This document shows positions 25,101 through 35,574 of a stretch of 64,000 nucleotides of DNA, piece by piece. The notes under the pieces were generated by a model. The model had not been told where the DNA came from, searched no databases, and saw nothing but the letters and a program-made list of their open reading frames with translations. The position numbers were made by a program, and so were the translations under genes. The stretch is from Daucus carota subsp. sativus (Eukaryota; Streptophyta; Magnoliopsida; Apiales; Apiaceae). The stretch's first letter is position 1; the number at the start of each line of letters is the position of its first letter. Where the stretch lies: assembly GCF_001625215.2 (NCBI RefSeq), contig NC_030381.2, forward strand, positions 36,640,689 to 36,704,688, given 5' to 3'.

Positions 25101-26165
25101 TGTAATAATAAATGCCAAAATCATTGAAAATCAAATAAACTTTAACTATGTTTCCTTATTTAAATATAAGTTATAGCAGGCTAGATTCATGTATCTGAAA
25201 ATTTTAAAAATCTAATATATAGAAACTTCTTTATCAAGAGTTAAAATTGTGAAGTGAAAAAATACTCCATTAATCGGAAATTATAACAAAAAGTCGATAT
25301 GAAAATCGAATATAGTGAAAATGAAAACTACACAAATTATAGGAAAAAATATTGTAGTATTAAATGCTAAAATAAGTGAAAATCAAATTATGTTTGACTA
25401 CATTTCCTTTTTTGCTATGAATTATAGTAATCTATATCCATGTATCGGAAAATATATAAAAATATCAAAAGTCTTAATTTAGAAATTAAATGTATTGAAT
25501 ATGGAAACCAGTATATATCGTACAAAAAAAGATTGTAATAATAACGGCGAAAATCAGTTAAATCAAATAAAATTTGACTATTTTTCCTTATTTACATATA
25601 CGTTATAGCATGCTAGACCCATGTATCCAAAAATTTTAAAATGTCAAATATATAAAAACTTCTTTATCAAGAGCAAAAATTATGGAGTGAAAAAAAACTC
25701 TATTGATTTGAAATTATAACAAAAAGTCTTGATTTGAAAATTGAATATAATGAACGTGGAAACTGCAAAAATTAAATGTAAATGGTATTTTAGTAATTAA
25801 TGTCAACATCAATGAAAATCAAATAAAGTTTGACTTCCCTATTTCAATATGAGCTATAACAGTTTAGATCTATGTATCCGAATATTTAAAAATCTAATAT
25901 ATAAAAACTTCCTTATCAAGAGCTAAAATTGTGGAGTGAAAAAGGACTCCATTAATTTGAAATTATAACAAAAAGTCTAGATTTGAAAATTGAATATAGT
26001 GAATATGGAAACCACTACATATTATACAAAAAAGGATTAATGCCAAAATCATTGAAAATCAAATATATTTTGACTACATTACACTATTCACATATGAGTT
26101 ATAGCATGCTAGATTCATGTATCTGGACAGAAATTGTGTCATATTCATTCTCGGTGCCTCTTGTC
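22132..26165 (-). mobile_element. Tandem Helitron-like array
   Basis: On the minus strand the element ends with hairpin CCCGTG / CACGGG (22145-22163 in window coordinates), a short spacer and CTAG at 22132-22135, the form of a Helitron 3' end. The same terminal block (on the plus strand TAGCATTTTGGCCCGTGCTACGC, split as TAGCATTTTGG and CCCGTGCTACGC) recurs at about 22292, 23219, 23936 and 24705. The DNA between recurrences is homologous (GATATGAGATATAAGTT, GTTATTGGCGATCA, CTATATAAATCTTTGTATTT). No Rep/helicase gene is visible. The 5' (right) boundary was not located. Confidence 0.6.
24779..26140. repeat. About six copies of a 245-bp tandem repeat
   Basis: Units start near 24779, 25028, 25275, 25470, 25718 and 25968, each with AACAAAAAgT-TTGAT, then GAAAACCACTACA, AAAATCAAATAAAGTTTGACT, AGCTATAGCA, CCATGTATC and CTTCCTTATCAAGAGC. 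Spacing is about 245-250 bases except for one shorter unit of about 200. It lies at the 5' side of the Helitron-like array. Individual open frames across it are not conserved between units. Confidence 0.82.
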
Positions 26166-27885
26166 AAAATACAATGACACGCGATAAGAAGTAAATAAAA
26201 AGTCTTGATCAATGAGCAGATGTTGAGAAAAAGTGAATAAAAAGAGCATTCGATAGTGGCCTAAACAAATCATCTTTATTCAGCAGCTGCAAGGAAAACT
26301 CAATAATAAAAAGAGGCTCGATAAATGCATTATAGGACATATATGCATCATAATCACTATCAATATGAATAATTATGCAAAAATAATGTAAGAAATTTAA
26401 TTACAAATATCATGTCATCTATATATAATAAAAAAACTTAAAAACTGGAACAAAAATACAAAAAATAGAACATACACCAATGCTAAGCCATAATCCCATA
26501 TGTGGAGGTCATACACTTTCATAAAAGCCTCTCCCGCGTTCCAAACTTTCACCCAGTGACTGCCTTAATTTAAAATCAAGTGAATCAAATGAGCGCCCCG
26601 CATGAGAATACCTATTAAATAACAGACACAAACTTATTACAAATTATTGTATATCACACAAATGATTCTACATGAAGACGTTAACAACAATACGATCACG
26701 TCCAAGACTTTCTAGGAACCAAGACCAAGAGTATTGTATCTTGAAAATAAATGCGTATGGAAACTATACTCTAGTGCGGAAATCAATTACGAAATTATTT
26801 TGTAATACTTGAACCGATTTCACTCTAAGATATTCATGCATTTCTTTTAACATTAATCTGAAACACAAATAGAGTTTGAAGAGATTAACATGTTATGAAT
26901 AAAAAAATATATTAAATGAATCAAAAAACACAAAGAACAAACAGTTTAGTTTAGACATTCTAACAAACACTTCATGACCTATGAATTATACTAACCACAA
27001 ATCAGAAATCATACATGACAAACTATAACAAAATCAAAATAAATTGAATCTAGAAGAATTAAAAGAGAAAACACTAAGATTACTTTTTGCACAACACAAA
27101 TCCCGACACGAAGAGTTAAAAATGACGTTCAAAAAATAATCTCAAGTTCTATGTCACAACACAAATCTTTCATTTGCACAAAAGTATTCGAACCTTTTCT
27201 CAAATTCCTAGAACATGAAATCAATAGAAATCTTGAGGACGGATCTCTCAGTTTTTCTCTGTAGCAAATGATCAAACACGTTAAATACAAAATCATGTAC
27301 TGATTATTATACTTGCACCGTTCAAACAACAAACTCGAAACCCGTTCAAAAAAAAATAGAATGAACAAATATACACAATGGAGCAAATATTGTAAATTAA
27401 GCTAGATATAGTGCAGACCTATTTCACGGCGAATGGTGTTATTCTCTTTTTGACTTCGAGACATCATCTTTTGTCGAAGCATCGTCGCAAGAGGAATTTG
27501 ATGGATACTACCTGATGCATACACGGATCAACGCAACATGACCTATCATAAAAAGGATTGCAAAACCTATTGACGACGTTGAATCCGTCTTCATGCTAAC
27601 ACGACCACCGTTATCACTACAATATAAAAAAAAATGTTACTACCAAACACTCTGCAAATCGAGAGAGGAAAAAAATGATCAAATGATTACAGATGTAAGC
27701 TGATTATAAGAATTTCGAATTTCAAATAAAAAAAATAGCAGAGAGCATAATGGAGGAGGAATAGATTGATTAAGATAATTAAACATGGATTTGTTATGAT
27801 TAACTATCATGTTTGAATTTGAAATCAATCAGACGTAGTAATGAGTGTCATGATTGGAGGAACCGAATTCAATACCTTTTTCAAA
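26166..27885. other. Non-coding DNA with one possible captured exon
   Basis: No complete gene. On the minus strand about 27505-27620, a frame between an AG acceptor (CACTA/ATTGTAG) and a GT donor (GCATCAG|GTAGTA) reads SDNGGRVSMKTDSTSSIG then FAILFMIGHVALIRVCIR, a hydrophilic stretch followed by a membrane-like segment. It could be an exon captured by the neighbouring Helitron-like element, or chance. Confidence 0.3.
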
Positions 27886-27887
27886 CT

Positions 27888-28300
27888 CTCATGTGGTTGG
27901 AAGATGCTATGAGATTCAACATTATCTGGGTCGGGTTACATGAAGATCCGAAATTTGAAATTATAATGTTAATTTGAATATGGAAGAGACCGGGTTGATC
28001 CAGATAGCTAATAGGTTGATCCAAGAGCATGTGAAATTACCGGAATAGCCTTAAAAATCACTCATGCTTTAAGAAATATATAAATATGGTGAAGACCTTG
28101 AGATGTATATCCTCTTTTGTCAAAAGGCTACGGTCACAATTAAGGTATGTGAATTTTATTTTGTCAATGTTCACCTCCGATGAGGATCGTGAATTTTGGG
28201 TTAATCAATCTAAACCATCAACAATTATGTGGCCTGCTCGACACTTACGGTCTCAAAAAATCATGAAAAATCAATATCAAGAAAAGTTTAATCAGATCAA
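27888..28300. repeat. Segment duplicated from or to the PTPA upstream region
   Basis: 27888-28085 matches 35280-35463, the DNA just before PTPA (shared GGTTGATCCAAGAG, GTGAAATTACC, ACTCATGCTTTAAGAA). 28086-28300 matches 34297-34530 (shared ATGTATATCCTCTT, AGGCTACGGTCACAATT, CACCTCCGATGAGGATCGTG). The two parts are contiguous here, but separated and in the opposite order at 34-35 kb, so at least one rearrangement occurred. Confidence 0.8.
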
Positions 28301-28343
28301 ACCTGAGTCGTATAATAAAAGGAAGAAGAAAGTAAAAGATTAA
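28086..28343 (+). pseudogene. Open frame in duplicated segment, product unknown
   Basis: An 85-codon frame, MVKTLRCISSFVKRLRSQLR followed by a Lys-rich tail, begins 9 bases after a TATA-like TATATAAATA. The second copy of the same DNA (34297) differs by small changes and an additional 20-bp stretch that brings in a stop after about 28 codons. An internal GT donor (CAATTAAG|GTATGTG) means the frame may not be one exon. I do not recognise the protein; it may be the broken first exon of a lost gene. Confidence 0.25.
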
Positions 28344-29752
28344 ATTTAGAAATCCAACACAGAATATGAGTATGAATAATAAAGAACATGAAGGAATGTA
28401 TTACATATTTTATAGTAATGACTAATGACCATGCATAGTGCTTGTAGTGTAATGGTGATTAACTATTATTTATGCTTGGTTCTTGATACCTCTATGAAAT
28501 AATATCAGTCAAGCTGCTAAATGTTGATGGCATATAATGCAAGTATATTTGATTATTTATTTTCGTTTGTTAAGTTCCTATGGTGATTTCTAGAATTTTA
28601 CACCAACAAATAAATAAGTTTTCTCAGGACTCAGGGGAAGCCTTAAAAAACTTTGCTTATAAAACTATTAAATAACTTAATACCAGTACTGGAGTAGCAT
28701 TATAAACTTATGTCCAAAGTTTTTCTGACCTGAACATGTGCAAAAGCTCTAGGCTGAAACTTGGCAAACTGATTATAGACAGTATTGTTCCTGCAAATAG
28801 TTATTGATGACAATATGTAATTAGTGTTAATAATGGCCATTATAATTGTAGATTTGCTGCTGAAGTATTGATGGATTTTGTATCTCTAAGCTGGAGACAA
28901 AGTGGAAATGCTAAAGGTACTTAAACAACAAATTCCTTAGCATAGTAAATTAAATTCGAATTATTGCTGCAAAGCTCTAGGGCAATTAGACAAAATGCAA
29001 CTTTGATGTCTACATTGTCACATTAGCTGTTGCTTAATTTGATACTTCTTTATTTCAAATATATAGTATAAGCAGCGTGGTTTAGATATTTAATATTCTA
29101 ATCCTAACCTGCATTTTCTTGATTGCTCGGCAGTTGACGATGAAAGGTTCAACAGGTCTTTCATTAAAGAATTGCAGCTTTTTTCCATCACTCATTTTTT
29201 CTGCACCAGCTTCATTAAATGCTTATATCAGATTCTTAACACCGGAAGTGTTACATTCTTGGGATGTACTCTTGGGATGATCTGTGTGAATTTGGCCTAT
29301 GTGCAACAAAATAATTAGTCGACAAATATGTACTATGATTCCATAAGAACGCAATGTTTGGTAGTATAAATAGTCACCATACCTTTTGGAGCTGGGAAAA
29401 AAAACTGCAAATATGAGTAGAAAAACTTGTCAAATTTTTAAGCACGAAAAAAAATTCATGCTGGCATGGGCAAAAAAAATTTCAGATTTGAGAAAAATGA
29501 GCACCTTTATCTCTTAATTTAAATAAATTAATAGAAGAGTTTTATTTCCACCTACACATATCAATTTGGAAAGACAAAAAAATGCACTTGTAAACTTGCA
29601 AGGAGTAAAATAATACTTGTTTACAAACAAAACTAAAATTTTAAATATATCACAGCACTTGGTATTTTTCTCTGTGCTATTATACTAATTAAGAAGGCAT
29701 GCATATTCTCTCTGAGTCGATCTTATAATGAGATTTTTCTAAGAAATTTGAA
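28344..29752. other. Spacer with possible 3' remnants of the SICKLE-like gene
   Basis: Mostly without gene signal. On the minus strand about 29112-29215, a frame reading SDGKKLQFFNERPVEPF faintly recalls the conserved C-terminal FYNxSMVEDPW block of SICKLE proteins. At about 29387-29412, a short exon-like piece (TTGCAG|TTTTTTTTCCCAGC...AAAAG|GTATGG) could be another remnant. Both are tentative. Confidence 0.3.
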
Positions 29753-30507
29753 TTATGATAAAATTTGAATGTTGTAGCCATATGTGGAACCATGTCCATT
29801 CCAGGCACCATGAGGTGTTCCAGGCTGCATGCCAGAAGGACGAACCATTCCCATTGGACTCCAGACAGATTCCTGTTGTTGATACTTACCTAGACTTGGA
29901 AGGGGCCAAGGAGTAATCTGTTGTACTGGCAAAGCAATGAAGTAAATTTCTCATAATCTAATCTCACACGTACAGTGAAAGTGTAGATAGATTTTCAAGC
30001 CAAAAGGGGAGAACGTGATAAACATATATAGTATATTTAATTAAGTTGCTGAACTCCCCTATTGTCAAAAAGGTAGCATTCTCACCATACATTCACTTCA
30101 TCACCAAATTGTTTTGAGGATATATAGAGAGATTATAAATTTTGACACGTAAATTAAGAAGACAAATGATGACTTTTTATTACGTGTGCAAAGTCAATTA
30201 AGTGAAGATTAAAGCATGAACGGAAAGAACACCCAGAAAGTATGTTATTACCTGAAGGTGCAAGATGTTCCTGTGCAATATTCTGGCTGACCTTGCTCCT
30301 GTTATTTCCTGAAAATGCTGCCATTGGGTCTGTGGAGTAACCAAACCTCTGAGGACATGATTCTTGGTTAGTTGCAGCTGTTTGAAGCAATGGATTAGGG
30401 AGGCCTTGTGTCCGAGAAGAATTCCCACCTTCACTATCTGCACCACTCTGAGCAGCTTCCATTCGCATTGCTTTCAGCCTTTCTCTTCTCTTTTTTGATT
30501 CCTCCAT
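29753..30507 (-). pseudogene. Shortened SICKLE-like proline-rich protein gene
   Basis: Two exons, 30507-30252 and 29925-29753, joined in phase 1 by a GT-AG intron, would give 142 residues. The start MEESKKRRERLKAMRMEAAQ and the TDPMAAFS block at about residues 60-67 are the hallmark N-terminus of plant SICKLE (a nuclear proline/serine-rich protein linked to microRNA biogenesis and splicing). Exon 2 keeps the PMGMVRPSGMQPGTPHGAWNG-type middle (split: PMGMVRPSGM, QPGTPHGAWNG). It then runs into a TAA after YGYNIQILS. The family protein is roughly 300 residues and continues with Gly/Arg-rich and acidic-tryptophan C-terminal blocks that are missing here. It is therefore either a truncated paralogue or a pseudogene; no other break is seen in the retained part. 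The full-length copy presumably lies elsewhere. Confidence 0.6.
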
Positions 30508-31394
30508 TCAACCGGAATTAATAATTATCCAATTTACTCAGATATTGCAAAGTGACATAGCCAATTAACCACCAAAACCAAAAGTAATTATAAACAATAA
30601 AACTGTGTCAAGAAACACACCTAAGCAACTTTCTTATAAAAAATGCAAACTTATCTATGATTCAAGTGATGCCCGGCATTGTAAAACAGAAATCCGCAGG
30701 CTTGCATGACTACATAACCGTACTTTTTTCTTGGGTTGTTCATCTTATAAATTATTAGACAACGTCCCTCAATTTTTCATAGCCTTGCCATACAAAATAA
30801 AAGAGGAAATCAGCTTGGAATAGTTTGACCATCAAATTTTACATTTGTAATAACGTCAAAGAACTGCATACATGGGGAAGGACATAGCTGAAGTGGACTC
30901 TTTCCATTTACCTTGATTATTTACTTAATTAGTAGCCTTGCCGTGGCAATCTCCTTATAAAGAGAGAAAAATTAGTTTCTGTGTCAGGGATACATCATCA
31001 TCTCTTCTACTCCTAATTTGACGCATACGTGCTTGTATTAAAAATGGATCACCGAGAAGTAATTATTAATAAAAATCTTGCACAAAGCATAATCAGTATA
31101 ATTATATGATAGTTAATTAGTTATACATAGCAAGGCGTCTAGGACTTTAAATTATGCATCTTATTAGAATAGAAACATGAATAAAATCATGCATCTTGTT
31201 AAAAAAGAAACATGAATGATTACCAGAAAGATTCAGATATAAAACCCTTCTCTTTTGAACCTATTTCACATCGACTCTGCTTCAAGATATAGACTGCTCT
31301 ATCTTTGAAATTTTGGAAATAAAAGAGACCAAGAGAATAGTAAAGAAGGCAATTCAAGGCAACTGCAGAATACATACATACATACTATATTATA
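30508..31394. other. Upstream region of the SICKLE-like gene
   Basis: No further gene. This would hold the promoter of the minus-strand SICKLE-like copy. No TATA box stands out. Confidence 0.45.
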
Positions 31395-32652
31395 GGGTTA
31401 AATGGCTATTTGATCATCCAACTGAAGCCCAACTTGCAAATAGATTATCAAACTAAAAAAACTTGCAAATGGGTGATTAAACGCAAGTGAACTTGCAATT
31501 GAATGACTAAACTCAGACTCAACTTTCACTGACGTTAAATCTAGTTGACTTTAAACGGTTTTCGTTAACTATTGCCACATGGACTACACCTGGGCCAGCA
31601 ATAAATTAAAACAAAACCTAAATCACACCTCACAAAACCCAAAACAAAAACAAAAAAAATTAAAAAAAATTAAAAAAAAAACAAAAAGCAAAACATTTAT
31701 GTTCTAACATCTGCATAGACTAGAATGGAAGTGGACGGAGAGGGGTGAGGAAGGATGTGAAAATGGATGGGAAGTTGGGAGATCGAGACGGAGTTTGTGA
31801 TGGTGAAAGGGGAAGGTGGAGATGGGTGTGTACGAGGGAGGGGTGGTGAAGATGGTTGTGGCTAGCCCGGCTAGGAGAAAAGGAATGGGGCGATGGCCTT
31901 CAGCCCAGAGGAGAATCCAGGGCTACAGCTTTCCTAATGAACAAGTAATGACAATTCAAGAACACCTTGTATCAGTGGAGTCAAGGAGCATACATATACA
32001 TTTCTCTCACAAATTTAATATTTATAATAATTTTTATATATTATAAATGAGTAATAGAAATAATATATATAGATATTATCATTTATATATCAATTTTTTA
32101 ATATTAATATATTATTTTTGATGATTTTACTTTTTTTTATTTTTCTTAACTAATTACAAATTTATATTTTTCATATTTATAGGAAAAAATGATATTATTT
32201 CTTGTATCATGTTGATATATTGCATCATAAAATATTCATATTCATTTATATTTATTAAAAATATATTATTATAAAATATTAAAATTATTAAATTATTTAT
32301 AATAATTAATTAATGTTAAATGTAAAATTTTAAACCATTATAATTTAATCAATTGACTATTAAACTTATACTGTATATAAAATATACGAAGAGGATTCAT
32401 GATTTTAATTTATTTTATTTAATTAGTCATATGTTTGGGTTCCATTACAACAGATGCGAACAAAATTTTTAAAGCTGCACCAGCCATGTTAGCATGCACA
32501 GTCATCTTTCCATCCAAGTTTCACGGTTTGTAACGGCGAGTAGCCTTTTTGAAAATTTTAATTAGATTGCTTATTTGACTGCAAGGTTTTTCAGTATAAT
32601 GACCTACTTGCAAGTTACATGTGAGTTAAGTTATCAAAATGCCATTTAACCC
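31395..32652. mobile_element. Inverted-repeat transposon, GGGTTAAATGGC ends
   Basis: Termini GGGTTAAATGGC and GCCATTTAACCC, with subterminal CCCAACTTGCAAATAG versus TACTTGCAAGTTACATG. A purine-rich stretch at 31725-31920 encodes nothing recognisable (an open frame at 31816-32046 has no domain). The end sequence resembles that of the Mutator-type MITE at 21425. No clean target duplication was found. Confidence 0.65.
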
Positions 32653-35290
32653 CTATACCTATATTATATTTATCAGATATAATTCTATGATCCGACAAAT
32701 TAACATCATATAACCTCTATGATAAATTAGGAGAACCATCATATACTCTCTATAATCTTATAATTATATACATAATAGAAGTTAATAATTAGATTAAAAT
32801 GAATATCTATAATAGATTTATATGAAGCAGACAAATTGTACGATCTAGCACTTTTAAATAGAAAAATACGGAAGAATGTTTTGGGTTACGACAAAAAATT
32901 ATTTAGTAAGAAATAAGAATGATCAAATAAAAAAGGATCAGAAATCGATCATATATTTTACCATTCTATGCTAAAAACAGAGTTAACACCAGACCCATGG
33001 GAACTCGCTTGAGACCTCTGTAGCATTATTAAAATAGTTACTGGCCAATAGCAAGTTATGTCTTATATTTCTGTTATACTGAAAAAGAACAACTTTAAAT
33101 ATATAGAATTAGCATACATGTGTGATAAACCACGAGTCCATTATCTAAGCTGATAGTTGCAACCAGATCACTGAATCAAAACTTAAGATATAAGAAATCA
33201 GGCCACGAATCAACATATATCAAGAAATAAGATGTAGCACTGCCCTCTCAAGCAATTATACAAAAAATAAAGAAAAAGAGAACACAAATCTTCTCATTCA
33301 AGATAGATGCATGACCAATTTCTACATCGCTATTAATTTCATAATTACATTCATAATATGCAACTGGTCATAAGCAACAGTAAAATAATGAATAACATTA
33401 GCAATGATCAAATCAGTGAACCAAAAGAGCAACAATCAAAGTAATAAATAATAATGTACCACAATGAGGTAAGAACTCTAATCCCCGTGAAGAAGGCTAG
33501 CATTATAGGTAAATGCAATTGACCTCATCTTCGATTCTTTAAAATGGTTCTTAGTGCCAAGAAAATGATTTGATTGGAGGAATTAGGATGTTGTCTTTAC
33601 TCATATAAATAATGCAGTTTGCAAGTTAATCAGAGCATACAGTTGTACATTGAAGGAAATGAACAGTTTAGAAAATACCAAATTTGTCCCACACTCTTCA
33701 ATTTTGGCGTCATATAAATGTAAGACACAAAACAACAACATCCCAGCTCAATCAGCATAATTTTCTTTTCCCTTTGCTCCAACCAGTTAGGGTCCTTGGC
33801 AGTTGCTGCACACCAGTCCATGTGATAGGCACCAAAAAAATAATGAAATTATTAGGACAACAATATTTCATAGAGTTGAATGTAAATCGAACAAAGAGTA
33901 AAATCCAGATATTTCATAGTGTCACTGCACTAAAAAGTCATGTTTGCCTAAATGAGATGTTTGCTCAAATTCTTATGCAGTGCCTACCAGTAATGGTTCC
34001 TGGTTGGTGATTAAATAGTAATCAGATACCAACATATATGATAAGGATGTAAACTAATCATTAATCCATTTGTGAAGGTCAAACAAAATTCATTAGAAAA
34101 ATGTATATTTTTTAATTTAGAGTTGTAGTCGATCTATCACTCTATTTAATAATAAACAAAAAAGTTTAGATACCATAAAGTAGAAATAAACATGTAACGC
34201 TATTTAGATACCTGGATATCAACAAAAGATCAGCAACACTCAATATTCCATACCTTACGAAGTCAAATTTATTCTATGTACTACAAAATAAAATACATGG
34301 TGAAGACCTTGGGATGTATATCCTCTTCCGTCAAGAGGCTACGGTCACAATTGAGGTATGTGAATTTTATTTTGTCAATGTAGAGCATCATGATTTTCTT
34401 TCACCTCCGATGAGGATCGTGAATTTTGGGTTAATCAATCTAAACCATCAACAATTATGTGGCCTGCTCGACACTTACGGTCTTAAAAAATCATGAAAAA
34501 TCAATATCAAGAAAAGTTTAATCAATATCAACAAAACAGGGAGAATTACCGCATTCATCACGACCGGCTTGAGCTTTAACAACAGTTTCATCACAAATAG
34601 GCGGATTGGTGCTTTCATCTGGAATGGTCGGAACAATCCTACGTCGCTGGGCTGCACAAACAAAAACACATTCAATGCAATTAATAGACTCTTAATTTTA
34701 TACAGTGTGTATGAAATGGTGCAAGTCAGAGACAAAGCATACAAATACGCGAAGCATTTGGAGAAGTTGATCCGGGCAGATTCCCTTTGCGTCCTGATGT
34801 AAATTCCATTTACGCATGGAGATTTACATCATTGAACAATTCTTTCTGAAAAAAGACCAGTAAAAGAACATCACCTGTTGCATCCATGAGACATCGCTCT
34901 TAGTCCAGGTACCTTTGTTGTTCCTTGAAATAACCTACAGGAACAAAGTTAGAAAATCCATATTAATACCAAAAATGAAATTGTAAACATCTATTATCGA
35001 TCATCCACGATTATGGAAAACTAAACGCGGTCATATGTATTCGGCAAAACCACATCTCGAACATATTACCCATATGTTTGACCCAGGATGCCACCTCGTT
35101 AGACCTGATCCAGACCTGTTCCAAGGCTAGAATAACATAAACATTGAAAAAAGAGGATGTGCAAACAATTTCCGATCTTCCTAGACAGTCCAATGGAACT
35201 GGAACAACGCTGGTGATACTGAAAGATTCTCTTGTCATACAAAAAGCTCAATGAGTGGCTTGATCAATGGAACAACAATAAATGCCACGC
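32653..35290. other. Region with unrecognised minus-strand exon-like segments
   Basis: Several minus-strand pieces have acceptable AG/GT borders and protein-like composition: VISRNNKGTWTKSDVSWMQQ (about 34934-34875), GRKGNLPGSTSPNASR (about 34798-34751), AQRRRIVPTIPDESTNPPIC followed by DETVVKAQAGRDEC (34651-34550), and ATAKDPNWLEQREKKIM (about 33808-33755). They may belong to one degraded gene transcribed away from PTPA. I do not recognise a family and cannot join them with confidence. The segment 34297-34530 is a duplicate of 28086-28300. Confidence 0.3.
34297..34530. repeat. Second copy of the 28.1-kb segment
   Basis: Matches 28086-28300 along its length apart from scattered substitutions and an additional 20-base piece near 34381-34400. 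It lies between the exon-like segments listed for 32653-35290. Confidence 0.85.
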
Positions 35291-35574
35291 TCATGTCCAG
35301 TGGAAATCGGGTGGGTCGCATAAAAATCCCGAATATTTTTTCATAGTGTTCAGTTGAATGAGAAAGCTGCCGGGTCGATCCGAAGCTTAATGGGTTGATC
35401 CAAGAGAAAGTGAAATTACCAAAACAGCCTTAAAAAATGACTCATGCTTTAAGAATTATATAGATGTATTCAAATCGTGCTCCAAATACCCCGTCAGCTT
35501 CACCTTCGTTAGTTCCTTTCAAACATTTCTCAACACAGACACATTGTTTCCTTGACAAACTCAACAAATCACCG

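Noticed and set aside
35464..35574. In-frame upstream start for PTPA
   Set aside because: It begins at the end of a TATA-like element, so it would lie upstream of transcription start; the ATG at 35575 begins the family-like sequence.
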